A stretch of 64,000 nucleotides of DNA from Acanthosepion lycidas (taxonomy: Eukaryota > Mollusca > Cephalopoda > Sepiida > Sepiidae), in NCBI GenBank assembly GCA_963932145.1, contig OZ010582.1, forward strand, positions 11,469,197 to 11,533,196. The letters are read 5' to 3'. The position numbers and the translations under genes are program-made. The notes below the pieces were generated by a model. The model searched no databases. It was not told where the DNA came from and was given only the letters and a program-made list of their open reading frames with translations. This document shows, in pieces, positions 33,226-43,948 of this stretch (the first letter of the stretch is position 1; the number at the start of each line of letters is the position of its first letter).

Positions 33226-33555
33226 AAAAATATACGTAGGGATGGAGGTTTGTATACTGCCGTAAAGCGCATATCTTTCTTCAATAAGCTTTCTCGATAT
33301 ATTCGCGCCGGTATACAAATACTTGGAAGGAAAATGTTTAGTGTGTGGGCGTCTCACTATACCACAGAGCTTCTACAAATGGTCATGTTTTTTTGAGCAA
33401 CCTTTGGCCAAGCTCAACATTTCCCAGTTCCGACAACCATCATATTCCCTAGATCCGTCCCTTGAGACAACATCAAATATGAATAGTGCATCAGTGTATA
33501 TTTTGAATTCAGTAATAAAAAAAAATTATATCTATCAAAACTCAAATCGCTGAAA

Positions 33556-33699
33556 ATGTCTAATCGATTAGATGAAAACACACCGAACGAACAATCATTT
33601 GAGCAATTTCTGCACTTATTAAACACCAAAAAGAAATCTCTTGTTATCGTAGAAGAAAATAAAACAACCGAAAACTTAAGAGATTTAAGGTCATTATAA
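33556..33699 (+). CDS. Small 47-codon ORF, unrecognised
   Basis: ATG at 33556, TAA at 33697. It starts MSNRLDENTPNEQSFEQFLH and ends ENLRDLRSL; polar, Lys/Glu-rich and hydrophilic throughout. AAAATG gives a fair start context. I recognise no family. It could be the N-terminus of a lost transposon gene or chance. Confidence 0.2.
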   Translation: MSNRLDENTPNEQSFEQFLHLLNTKKKSLVIVEENKTTENLRDLRSL

Positions 33700-33740
33700 A
33701 TTATGAATGTATAAGAGAGCGATAGCTTCTCCAATGAACA

Positions 33741-33786
33741 ACAATATATAATATATATATATATATAAATATATATTTATACACAC

Positions 33787-33873
<87 letters not shown>

Positions 33874-33900
33874 TGTGTGTGTGTTTGTGTGTATATATAA
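33741..33900. repeat. Compound (TA)n/(CA)n/(TG)n array
   Basis: TA, then CA at about 33781-33800, then a long TA run to about 33870, then TGTG. It lies just left of the foldback. Confidence 0.95.
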
Positions 33901-33984
33901 ATAAAAAGAAAGAACAGTAAGATATATAATCCGGTGTTCTTATAGATATTTTTATTTTTACAAAATAGTGTTCAATGTAAATTT

Positions 33985-34246
33985 ACAGAGCATTAATATT
34001 ATAAATTAATTTAAGATATGTTTTTTTCGCTACACAGTTCTAACCATGTTTCAAAAATGGAAGCTAAAAACCCCGAATTTAATTTTGTAATTAAATTAAA
34101 GACATGTCTTTAATTTAATGTCTTTAAATAATGTCTTTAATTTAATTACAAAATTAAATTCGGGGTTTTTAGCTTCCATTTTTGAAACATGGTTAGAACT
34201 GTGTATCGAAAAAAACATATCTTAAATCAATTAATTTATAATATAA
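33985..34246. repeat. Foldback element with perfect 75-bp arms
   Basis: Arms 34031-34105 and 34131-34205 are exact reverse complements over 75 bases, with a 25-base spacer. Imperfect pairing continues outward to about 33985 and 34246 (ATTATAAATTAATTTAAGAT on the left). The inner arm (CATGTTTCAAAAATGGAAGC) resembles the foldback at 59.7-60.0 kb (CATGTTTCAAAAACGAGTGC). The upstream flank (about 33935-33970) also resembles 59690-59740. (TA)n tracts lie on both sides. Confidence 0.9.
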
Positions 34247-35690
34247 TATATATATATATTTATATAATGTGTGTATGTTTGTGCGCGCGCGGACGTATGA
34301 GTGGGTGGGGGGTGTTCGTGTGGGTTGGTTTTTCTGCCTGCTTCCAAATGTGTGAAAGTGTGTATGAGAGACAGAGAGAGTGCTTGTGTCTGTGAGCGCT
34401 AAACATAAGATATTAAAATCAAACGAAAGGCAAAATGTAAGAACTTACGAGAAGAGACTTTTTATTGGCCAAGAATTAAGGGAAGGCGTTACTCAGACAC
34501 GCACAGCCAACACGCACGCAGACAGACACACAAAAACGCACACCTAACACGCACGCGTACACACACATACACAACACACGCGCGCGCACTTGCAAGCACG
34601 TACACACGCACATGCATACATATATTTTTGTGTGGGGGGAGTGCATGCGTATGTAATGTATGTACATCTTCGTTCATTCTACGTTTTTAGTGCCTCTCCT
34701 TCGAAGCTGCAAACATTTTAATAGAAGGAAGTTTTCGCAATTTCAACAACCGATGTATAGGTCAAGAATCTACACGGCTTGTCTTAGTTTACTTTGTGAA
34801 GTGAGCAGCTGTTGTAAATCGACACCCAGATAACCAACCATCCCTTAATGAGAATGGGTGGCAAGGATCCGCTCTCAAAGAAAAAAAGGGGCGTCGGGCG
34901 AAATGAATCAAAGAAAGTGTGAAAGAAAGAGAGAAAGAGAGCGATGAGAAGAAAAAAGATAATGTGTAAAACTTCTATGACATAAAACGAGACATATATA
35001 TATATATGCAGCATATTTTTATTCAGGCAAGTTTCAGTAAATAATTTAGTCTATTTATTTTCATTTTAATTCTTTCAAATCCACGGAGTAATTTCTTGGT
35101 TGTTGTAGAAAATTGATCAAGAAAAATTTCAAAGTTTTCTTTCAAATAATTTTTATTTTCTCAAAGTATTTTCACTCCCTTCCCAGGTCATTTTTAAGGC
35201 TTGAGTGTCTGTGTATATGTTTGCGTGAAGACCAAAAATTAATAATAATAATTTTGTGCATGATCTCCGTAAGATCCAAAATATTTACTCGTTATGCAAG
35301 AGAGGTAACTTATGTGATTGTTTTGGAGTATATTTTTATGCATGATGACCGTTAGATTCAAAATATTTACCCGTTATCCAAGGAAGGTAACGTGTGTGAG
35401 TTGTTAAACATATTTCTTGCGTTTAAAAGAATTTTAACTGTATTTTTTAACAAATCTAATTTAGAATTCTTAAAGACTTTGCTGCTATAAATATTTAAGA
35501 ACTTTGCTATTATAACAATAGTTGACTTTATTTATTTTTGTCTACAACTATCTTATAGCCACCCCACCTTACCGTGACCCGACATCTATGAAAGTAACTC
35601 TATACTGATACAAATTATTAACACCCCACCCCTGCCGATTCCAAACAATCAGCCCTTGATGTTACCATGGAAATTTTTGATTTCAATTCT
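34247..35690. other. Simple TG/CA tracts, otherwise unrecognised
   Basis: TG-rich sequence at 34265-34400 and CA-rich sequence at 34490-34630 generate Cys/Val-rich minus-strand frames that I reject. A purine-rich patch lies near 34880-34960. No gene seen. Confidence 0.6.
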
Positions 35691-35739
35691 GACCATACTA
35701 TTAAAACTCGTAAACTTCAGAAATAAGTCATTCCCAAAA

Positions 35740-35935
35740 AATTTCGCTTGAAGATGGAACAGAGCCTACTTTAACTCAAGTTAATTCAAATATTATTTTG
35801 AAGTTTTCGGCTCTTGTTTTGAAACATGAGACCTCTTATGTAGCGTGTTGGAATCATATTTTTAAATAAATAATTATATTTATGCTCTACTTTCGTATCG
35901 AGCACTATTTTTTAAAAATAATTACAAAAATACTA
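35740..35935 (+). repeat. Foldback-family half element
   Basis: TTTCGCTTGAAGATGGAACA, TTTTGAAACATGAGACCTCT, TATGTAGCG and GCTCTACTTTCGTATCGAGC occur in the same order as in the right half of the 59.7-60.0 kb foldback (TTTGAAACACGAGAAGTCTT, TATGTAGCGAAGGAATCA, CTCTACTTCTGTATGGAGCA). The opposite arm is not visible, so this is a single-arm copy. Confidence 0.65.
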
Positions 35936-35987
35936 AGGAACTTTGGATTATTTACCAAACCAGTTTCTTTCCTATTTTCTACAATAT

Positions 35988-35989
<2 letters not shown>

Positions 35990-36051
<62 letters not shown>
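35990..36051. repeat. (TA)n array
   Basis: About 30 TA units, starting 55 bases after the foldback half element. Confidence 0.95.
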
Positions 36052-36054
<3 letters not shown>

Positions 36055-36229
36055 TGGATAAATGCCTGAGTATTCCATCAACACATACCGATGAGTCCTT
36101 TCGTAAGAGTAGAAGATTTATCTAGTATCTGAAATTTATTTAAGTGAGAAAGGTTTGTGCATTGACATTCTAGTGCAAAGGCTGAAAAGAGATAAGCGAT
36201 GTGCAAGGTTAGTTTATATTTCAGAATGA

Positions 36230-36526
36230 CCTTCCCCTACATAGTGCCAGGCCTCAGAGCTCCTCTATGCGCATCAAGTTGTACCACCAGGCCGGTTTTG
36301 AATTGAGAGTATTACTTCTCATAGACCAGTTGCTACCCAAGACAGTCCTGCTATTTACTGGTATTAATATTCTTCTGCTCCCACCCCATAACTGGGAGAT
36401 CGGGAAAAGAAGAGGATTAATAAAGGTATTATCACGGAAATGAAGTAAAGGATCCGACTGGATTTCGAACTCGGGTCTCTTTTTCCTTAATCCGAGCAGC
36501 TATCGATTACTCCACCTTGCCTCCTC
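36230..36526 (-). repeat. tRNA-derived SINE (family 1, variant tail)
   Basis: On the minus strand from 36526: GGAGGCAAGGTGGAGTAATC (A box), then CCCGAGTTCGAAATCCAGTC (B box), TCCTCTTCTTTTCCCGATCT and AATAGCAGGACTGTCTTGGG. The end (GCAACTGGTCTATGAGAAGT, then TTCAAAACCGGCCTGGTGGT) is like the 51.6-kb copy and unlike the 43.7- and 49.7-kb copies. Confidence 0.85.
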
Positions 36527-36594
36527 ATACATGCTTACTTACATATATACATACACCCACAAACATACACACGCTCGCACACACACATATGTAT

Positions 36595-36671
36595 ATATAT
36601 TTATATATATAAAGAGAGAGAGAGAGAGAGAGAAATAATGAGAAAATTAGTAGAAAAAGGCTAATCATTTC

Positions 36672-36731
<60 letters not shown>

Positions 36732-36765
36732 GTATGTGTGTGTGTGTGTGTGTGTGTATGTTAAA
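36595..36765. repeat. (TA)n, (GA)n and (TG)n tracts
   Basis: TA and GA tracts at 36595-36635, a long TA run at 36677-36728 and TG to 36760. Confidence 0.9.
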
Positions 36766-37140
36766 CTATCTTATCTGTAAACCATCTATCTTGCCTATAT
36801 CTTATTGTATATCTGTTAAATTAAAAACAGAAAAATTATTTAAATAAATTTTATCTATAAAAATAACGTATGAACAGAAAATATATTCAATAATTGTCGA
36901 AATTAATTGATTTCATTATATTTTGTTATTATTTACGTCAAGTTTCGTTTTGTAAGCAGATCGATCGAGAAAAATCATAGAATATTGTTTTGAAACAGTA
37001 ATTTGGAATTTGTTGTCGGAACGCATATTTTCTACGAAATTTATCGAACATTCAGACAGGCAAATGTAATTAATACTGTTTAATTAAAAATACAACATTT
37101 ACTTTTATTAATTATACCTACAATGAATCCGTTTTATAAT

Positions 37141-37145
<5 letters not shown>

Positions 37146-37228
<83 letters not shown>
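37146..37228. repeat. (TA)n array, left of foldback
   Basis: About 41 TA units, interrupted from the next array only by the foldback at 37225-37391. Confidence 0.95.
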
Positions 37229-37232
<4 letters not shown>

Positions 37233-37391
37233 TTCATTGATCTTAGAAGAAATCTCAACAGAATGCAGAAAGCACTGGACTGCCATTTCGTCCTATATTT
37301 GTTGATGAGTCCCAAATATAGGACAAAACGGCCGTCTAGTGCTTTCTGCATTCTGTTGAGATTTCTTGTAGACTCGATGAATTACTTAATT
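37225..37391. repeat. Foldback element between two (TA)n arrays
   Basis: Arms 37225-37301 and 37313-37391 are inverted around an 11-base loop. AGAAATCTCAACAGAATGCA pairs with TGCATTCTGTTGAGATTTCT, and TCGTCCTATATTTG with CAAATATAGGACAA. This is a different sequence family from the foldbacks at 34.0 and 59.7 kb, but the same architecture. Confidence 0.85.
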
Positions 37392-37414
37392 ATCTCAAAC
37401 CCTCCTTAATTTCT

Positions 37415-37417
<3 letters not shown>

Positions 37418-37494
<77 letters not shown>
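37418..37494. repeat. (TA)n array, right of foldback
   Basis: About 38 TA units. Confidence 0.95.
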
Positions 37495-37646
37495 TAATAA
37501 TCCGTTGGTACGCTAAGTGAATCCTGAAAATATTAAAACTGATCCACAAAAGGAACTCAAAATTTATTATAAGACAGCATATATTACTTAGGACAGAAAA
37601 CATTTGAATACCAAGTCCTGTGGACCGAAATACGTATTTGAATGAG

Positions 37647-37651
<5 letters not shown>

Positions 37652-37732
<81 letters not shown>
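37652..37732. repeat. (TA)n array
   Basis: About 40 TA units, 44 bases left of an 80-bp MITE. Confidence 0.95.
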
Positions 37733-37734
<2 letters not shown>

Positions 37735-37775
37735 TTGTGCATTTAGCGAGTAAATGTACTTTAAGACAAATATTA

Positions 37776-37855
37776 TTAGGCTGGTGCAAAAATAATGTCG
37801 TTTTCTCACATAGTAACATATGTGAGAAAACGACATTATTTTTGCACCAGCCTAA
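37776..37855. mobile_element. MADE1-like mariner MITE, 80 bp, perfect arms
   Basis: Two 37-base arms pair without a mismatch around the six-base centre GTAACA. The ends are TTAGGCTGGTGCAAAAATAA and its reverse complement. TA flanks both sides (37774-37775 and 37856-37857). Size, arm length and centre length equal those of the human MADE1 family, a deletion product of an Hsmar1-like mariner. It is non-coding. Transcription through it would give a long microRNA-precursor-like hairpin. Confidence 0.9.
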
Positions 37856-37899
37856 TAAAAACAAGAACCATTTTGTGTCATTTAATTTAGGGATCACTT

Positions 37900-39340
37900 A
37901 TTCAAAATCATAAATAATCCTTCACAAACAAGGAGGGAATTCCGTCAGAAATTGTAAGAACGTCTATGTCCCAACACTGACTTGTTCTACGAAAATAGCC
38001 ATTGTCTCTACTTACCCCGATGATAACTTAAGTACAGCGAAAGCTTGGGTCTGGAAATTTGGTCACTTTCTGAGGGAATCTTCCCCTTGTTTGAGATTGA
38101 AACTGCGATCAGTAAGATTAATCGGCACAAAATATCTGTTGCTTTTAATAATATATGAATGTATGTATGCAAAAAGGAAGATGGATGGGCAGGTGTCTTA
38201 TATTTCACATTCACGAACGTCTATATTTAGATGTTTGAATATGAAAGAAGAATAAGAAATAACTTAAAATGTTCTCATAAAATATACTTCATAAATATAT
38301 TCGAGCTGCCTAGTCAGGTATGAGGCAAAATGTGTTACCTCTTTAGGGTTGATTGATTGATTTGTATAACGGCATATAAAATACTTATGGGTCATTTAAT
38401 GCCGAAATTCAATTTTCTAAGTGCTGTGAAGTAATAAGATTATGATATATTATTCTGCTTTCACAAATGAATCGACGGTAGATGATACTCAGCTTTTGTG
38501 CATACACATGTTTATCTGGGCATTACTAGAGGCAGTTATATGTTGTAGTTTTGATGATATTATCTTTTGGAATACAATTTGATTTCTTTAAGAATTGTAA
38601 GGTACAATATGTATTCATGTCCTAAAACAGTTCTTTCATGTTGGTTGGTTGCTTTTATATAGTGTTGTATCCACCTCTATAGGTTATTTAATGTCAAAAT
38701 TTGAATACTTTGAACATGATTTTATGAGTTCAACTACAGATAAATGTATTGTTAGTAATTTCGCTATTAGATTTATTGTTGTTAATTATGCTTTAAAAAT
38801 ATTGTTGGTAAATAATTACAATGAATATATAATTGGTTCCTATAAAAAAAGTATTGCTGTCATCATTACCAGAAAAATTATTTTTTATACATTCAAAATG
38901 TGGGTGGGGTCACAATATGCCCACATCAGGAGCCCTAATATGTGCTACCATTCCAGGCCTGTATGGAACTGAGAACCACATCAATAAGAGATTATTCCAC
39001 GCTTCTCAAAACCTTTAATCTCTCGATTAGAGAAATTGCTGTTCGATGTAGCGTATCGTCGTACGCAGGAATAACTCTTTATTATGGATTTTGTTACACT
39101 GAACTTAAAACATTTAGTAGTGATTATCTGCTTGGAAAGTAGCTTTTTGACATTTAAATAAAAAAATATTTTGAACAATCCATACTAAACAATACCGACC
39201 AATTTCGATACTATCAAAGATTAGTATCCAACTAAACTTATAAACGTCATATTTTTATATTTAAATTAATAAATAAGAAATTATATGGTCACGATTTGTT
39301 TAATTAATAGTTAACATCATGGCGAGTTGAAACGAATAAA
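37900..39340. other. No recognised feature
   Basis: AT-rich. Overlapping frames at 38833-39178 include FNLSIREIAVRCSVSSYAG, which looks a little like a transposase helix-turn-helix, but nothing around it supports an element. Confidence 0.4.
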
Positions 39341-39344
39341 ATTA

Positions 39345-40460
39345 TGTGACGTCCCCCCGGTGTCGCTGCGCCAAATGTGACGTCTGCCTAGCCGCGTCCG
39401 TCGTGCTATCCTGTCCTGTGACGACCAACTGGCTTGGTATTGGTCATGGCACCAAATGTGATGTTCTAACCTTTTGGTGATTCGGATGGGAATCTGGTTA
39501 GATTCGGTATCAGTCTTGTCGTTCCCAGCTCGCTTCCGACGTCTGGTTACCGAAGTAACTTCTTTGATTTCCAGTCTAACCTACCCACGTTTTGAATTGA
39601 TCTTAGGCAGACGAAATCAATCAGTCGCCGGGCCGTAATGCAAGTCGAGTTCGAATAAGGGTGATATCGCACAAGTATATGTAAAAGAAAATAAAATAAT
39701 AACTCGAAAAGTTCAAATGTGTTAAAAAAGGATAACAATACTTTATATATAGTTGCTGAATACAGGACTACGTCTACTTCCCAACCCGCTATATTGATTC
39801 GTGACACTTTGTGTTTGTTAGGCGAGTCTTAACATCCTAAGTTGTTTGTTCTTTAAGAAACTCGTTCTTGGTGTATCTTTAGGCGATATTCGTAAAACTT
39901 GTTTCGGTGGTGTGAGTCTAACTCGTTCTTCAAAAATAAATTGCTCTTGGTTAGAAATTGAGTTCGGAATTTGCGCGAATCTTAGTCAGCTTCTTTGAGG
40001 CGGTTCTTCAGAGCTCTCAGCTCACTGCAACTGCTTGCCTCTCTGTCTCCAACCCCAACTGCAACTTAACTCGAACTGATTTTCGCTCGCTGCGACTTTG
40101 CTTATATGGACGCCGACCAAAACCGGGGTGGGCTTGTCGGGGTTTGAGGTTACTTGATAATTCTCAACCCACAATCCACTTATTTGGTTTCGGTCAGGAA
40201 AATTTTATTATTTTCCATTTTTGGAAGTCTTTCGTCTTCCCACCTCCTTCTGTTCTCATATTGGTATCTAACCATGCCCTCAGAAGGTGTCAACGGGTTT
40301 CCCCTCTCTCTCACAGTGGCATCTCACACCTATCCCTTCAGGGGGGCGCAACAGGCCTTCCCTCCTTCTTCACATGATTACCTCCGCCCAATACTATTGC
40401 TATCATTCAGCCAATGGGCGCTCAGCGGCGTGGGTGTGGCCAGACTAGCCTCGGTTTAAA
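39345..40460 (-). mobile_element. Candidate long terminal repeat (solo LTR), edges uncertain
   Basis: The block is clearly richer in GC than its surroundings. On the minus strand, GAACATCACA at 39457 is followed by TTTGGTGCCATGACC, which looks like an LTR end (CA) and a tRNA primer-binding site. A second similar junction, GACGTCACA then TTTGGCGCAGCGACA, lies at 39376, and TGTGACGTC occurs again at 39345. A promoter fits the same strand: CATATAAG at 40108-40101 and an initiator TCAGTT at 40079-40074, about 31 bases apart, with a CCAAT-type ATTGG further upstream. No gag or pol lies nearby. The outer edge is not seen. Confidence 0.35.
40101..40108 (-). promoter_or_regulatory. TATA box paired with an initiator
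   Basis: Minus-strand CATATAAG, followed about 31 bases downstream by TCAGTT (40079-40074), the classic TATA-to-initiator spacing for polymerase II. It lies inside the candidate LTR. Confidence 0.4.
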
Positions 40461-40584
40461 AAATATTGCTCAAAGAAAAAAAAACAAAACTTTTATCCTT
40501 TTTTTTTTCACTTTTCCTTTTCCTTCTTCTCTTCGAGGAGACCTCACACCCTAGATTCTTTATCTTTTAACCGAATTACCTGCA

Positions 40585-40815
40585 ATTCGTCAATTAGCTT
40601 TTCGCCATCACCAAGCGGGTGGCCACCCAGGCGTACCTGCACTCCTGGCGTCAAACACTGATCCTATAAAACAGTTTCGCTATTATAGCCGGATTTCATA
40701 TGGAATTCGTCGACGAGATTTTCGCCAGTTATCAAGTGGGTGGCCATCTGGCGAAACACAGCCAATTTTTCGTCCCGATAAAATAATTTCACTATCATAG
40801 CCAGCCTGACAACAA
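40585..40815. repeat. Two-copy tandem repeat, about 115 bp unit
   Basis: Shared blocks in order are GCAATTCGTC / GGAATTCGTC, TTTTCGCCATCACCAAGCGG / TTTTCGCCAGTTATCAAGTG, GGTGGCCA and a (G)ATAAAA...TTTC(G/A)CTAT(T/C)ATAGCC segment. Divergence is about a quarter by eye. It lies next to the candidate LTR and may belong to it. Confidence 0.65.
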
Positions 40816-41814
40816 ACATATGCTCCTCTCAATGATTTCTACATAAAGACAAAGGCTTAACCTTTTCTTCATGGTGGTCAGCAGACACTTTTGTTTTTGT
40901 AATTCTGCGACACAGTTAATTTTTATCTATTTCGAATTCTGTGTCTGAGGTTATTTGGCCAACCTGGAATTTCCACCCGCCCCGTAACCTAAATCAGATT
41001 AATTCCAGTATCTTCCTTTTTAAATTCTCGACAATGGGAATAAAAAATTTTACCACTTTTCCTTGTCAGAAAAAATAACACCGCTTAGTGTCCTTTTCGT
41101 GATAGCTTCTTATCACCTAAATTTAATTATCGCCTTTCTTTTTCTTTCTTTTTCCCTTTTAGCAAGCCAAATGTTGAAAGTACTGTTGAAAGTTGAACAA
41201 TAATATTTTCACAAACTTCTGAGTATAGCTGGTCAATTGTATTTGAGGATACCCGTCTACTACACAATCGCTCGTTTATACTGCAAATACGTTTAGCAGA
41301 CCTTAGTTACAGTTCAAGCCCTCGATGACTCAAGATCAGGTTGAATTGTGAAACAAGGGTTCCGTCTACCCTATTTCACTCACAAGTTCTTGGGTCAACC
41401 CATGTTATGGTTTTCAGGCACTTTTCAAATGTTCCGTGCGCTGGGGTATATTCCTTCAGTCTCCTTCCTGATTATCATGGTCAGAATACGAACGTTCTAG
41501 CCACTCGGCCACATGTTAATTTTCGCAAACCTGTGAGTAATTGCCCAGAAATAACAATATTAAATATATATCTCTTTCAGTTACTGTTTGAGGAATTATC
41601 ATTATTTGAATAGTTTATATTCGGATTCTTTTCACCACTTTCGTTGTTATCACAACATTTCATTCGTTGTGTCCATCGGCTTTTATCTATATCAATCGCG
41701 TACAGGGAATTCTGAACTGAACCGATTATTTAATATACGGGGGTATACTGTTCTCGTTCCACTATGTCTCGGGATATCTTGGCTCTTATTTCTGATGTAT
41801 TAGTTCTACGGGTT
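40816..41814. other. Mostly unrecognised; a possible tRNA-like box at 41496-41518 (-)
   Basis: On the minus strand ACATGTGGCCGAGTGGCTAG resembles a polymerase III A box, but no B box is found at the right distance. Open frames at 41341-41613 and 41588-41803 have no recognisable content. Confidence 0.35.
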
Positions 41815-41935
41815 AGTAACTTAGTGGATTAAAGTGTTTGTTTGTAAATTTACTGACATAGCAATTATGAGTTCAGTCCCTGGACCGGGCAGTGTGGACT
41901 TGGACTCGGTGGAAATAACTGAGCAAGAATAAGCG
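41815..41935 (+). repeat. tRNA-derived SINE fragment (family 3)
   Basis: TTAGTGGATTAAAGTGTTTG (A-box-like) and, about 40 bases on, GAGTTCAGTCCC (B-box-like). The remainder is a short body ending near AAATAACTGAGCAAGAATAA. It resembles the SINE at 43388-43515 in the first block. Confidence 0.55.
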
Positions 41936-41999
41936 TGTTCCATATACGGTTCAATAAAAAATATGTTCCCAAATTCCTGGCGCACGCTGTCTCACTTTC

Positions 42000-42063
42000 T
42001 CAACACACCGATACACACACCGATACACACACCGATACACACACACATACACACACACGCACG

Positions 42064-42136
<73 letters not shown>
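42000..42136. repeat. 12-bp repeat, (CA)n and (TA)n
   Basis: About three copies of ACACACCGATAC from 42004, then CA to 42083 and TA to 42135. Confidence 0.9.
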
Positions 42137-42535
42137 CGTGTTTGTGTAGGGATATTTTAGGTACAAGTATTAGTTTGTAGTCTATCCTCTAAGCATAGAG
42201 CCGATCGTTTCTTGCCATTTCATTTTGAAAATGCCTTGCCTATGGCTGCCTCTTTCAACTCTACCCACATATCGAGTTTTTGGCGCCATCGACAATACCA
42301 GTCGGAAACGAAAATATAGGAACTTTAATCTTCACACAATCCCAGCATCCATTTCGCAAATAAGAGAGATAGTGATACGCGTTTATTTGCTAAGATGGCA
42401 AGGAAAAATCTAATATTTGCGGTAAAAAGCAGTTCAACATATTAGATTGTAGCGTTGATAGTTCTCATTTATTACATATGGATTATATTCAGTTTCATAA
42501 TATATAATCCTCCACCACACACACAAACATACGCA
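42137..42535. other. No recognised feature
   Basis: Less AT-rich than its surroundings, but no frame or structure that I can name. Confidence 0.4.
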
Positions 42536-42552
42536 CCCATATATATATATAA

Positions 42553-42620
<68 letters not shown>
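42536..42620. repeat. (TA)n/(CA)n/(TA)n array
   Basis: TA, then CA at 42562-42589, then TA to 42620. Confidence 0.95.
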
Positions 42621-42622
<2 letters not shown>

Positions 42623-42952
42623 CCCTCGGTTAGCTTGTTTGATATGAGTGGATGGTATTTACTCGTCAACTACCATTGTAACATCTGGATCTTATCAAGG
42701 CGGTATAAAGTGCACATTTTCAAAAATGACTGCTGCCGACCGCCCGATGATTGTGCGTTAACGCATGACACTTTTAGTTGTGGTGGGCCGCCGTTCATTG
42801 GGAATTTATTGTGAATTATATAGTATTGTAGATTTAAACGTTCACAGAGAAAAAGACGTGATTTTGAGTATGTTTTTCCATTGGTAATATCTTTTATATA
42901 ACTGCATATATTTTAAAGGTTCTAATTAAATCTAAAAAGCGTAATATTTAGA

Positions 42953-42954
<2 letters not shown>

Positions 42955-43045
<91 letters not shown>
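42955..43045. repeat. (CA)n then (TA)n array
   Basis: CA to about 42991, then TA to 43045. The same CA-to-TA order occurs at 42000-42136. Confidence 0.95.
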
Positions 43046-43046
<1 letters not shown>

Positions 43047-43387
43047 GTCTCCTTATGGCGTAATATTTACCCAGCTAGTTGTCGCTAACTGTTGTTTCCC
43101 TTCTGCTATTAATCTTTACTAAATGCCCAACACATGGTTTTTATAAGGTAACAAGACAAGCCACTTATATCTTTATATGTATTTAAATTAAATTCTTAAT
43201 TAACATATTGCTTCTTAATTACTTGGATGAAGAGTTATCAATATATATATATTATTATTATTTATACCCTGACTTTTACGCTCATGATTTTTGTTATCGC
43301 AAAATTTCCCCCGTTGTGCCTTCCAGACTTCGTAAGTTTTTGTGCTGGATAACCTTCCAGGTAATTTAGAACTAAATGTCAGAACAA

Positions 43388-43515
43388 TAGCCTAGTTGAT
43401 TAAAGCGTTGGTTTTTATGATAAAGTAATTGGGAAGTCAAACTCTTTGTCGAGTGGAAACAGGGTGATTAATACCTGAGTAATTTGAAATATAGATCCTT
43501 CTGGATATAGACAAC
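43388..43515 (+). repeat. tRNA-derived SINE fragment (family 3)
   Basis: TAGCCTAGTTGATTAAAGCG fits a decayed A box. The expected B-box region (GAAGTCAAACTCT) is degraded. GAGTGGAAACAGGGTGATTA follows, similar to GGTGGAAATAACTGAG at 41920. Confidence 0.5.
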
Positions 43516-43671
43516 GGAACGTGAACATTTTATTCCTGTAGATGGTTACTCGACCTGACCAAAAAATAAAAATACAAATACCAAGAGGCATAACGAGTGA
43601 CAGATTGTGAAAATAGCAACAAAATTGTGTAAAATAACCCCAAATTCACATCTTACCTTTAATGAGTCCAT

Positions 43672-43948
43672 CAGTCATTTATGTGTCATGCGTGGTAAAC
43701 GCATAGCCGATCATTTATCTTTCGATGGCAGATTTTTCCCCCCGGTAGGTTGCCATTTCATTCTGCAGTAGACCAGTTACCATCCAAGTCTATACAACCC
43801 GGTATGTCCTGCTATTTATCCATAGTTCGGAGTTCATAAATTTCCAAGCACTTAAGTGAATGTAATGGATTTGACTGGAATTCGAACTCGGCTCTCCGAT
43901 TCCTCAATCTGAGCCGCTGTCCATTACTCTACCATACCTCCTATAAAT
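43672..43948 (-). repeat. tRNA-derived SINE (family 1), near complete
   Basis: On the minus strand from 43948: AGGAGGTATGGTAGAGTAAT, CCGAGTTCGAATTCCAGTCA (B box), ACTATGGATAAATAGCAGGA, GGAAACTGG-like segments, then the tail GATAAATGATCGGCTATGCG and CATGACACATAAATGAC. Same tail type as 49689-49973. Confidence 0.9.

Noticed and set aside
34476..34677. Cys/Val-rich minus-strand frames resembling a cysteine-rich peptide
   Set aside because: They are read-throughs of a CA/TG simple-sequence tract.
38833..39178. Overlapping frames with a helix-turn-helix-like LSIREIAVRCSVS segment
   Set aside because: A single short match, with frames open on both strands and no adjoining transposase blocks or terminal repeats.
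39958..40459. Two overlapping frames of 139 and 101 codons in the GC-richer block
   Set aside because: They overlap in different frames, show no motif and lie opposite the candidate LTR promoter strand; the length is explained by lower AT content.
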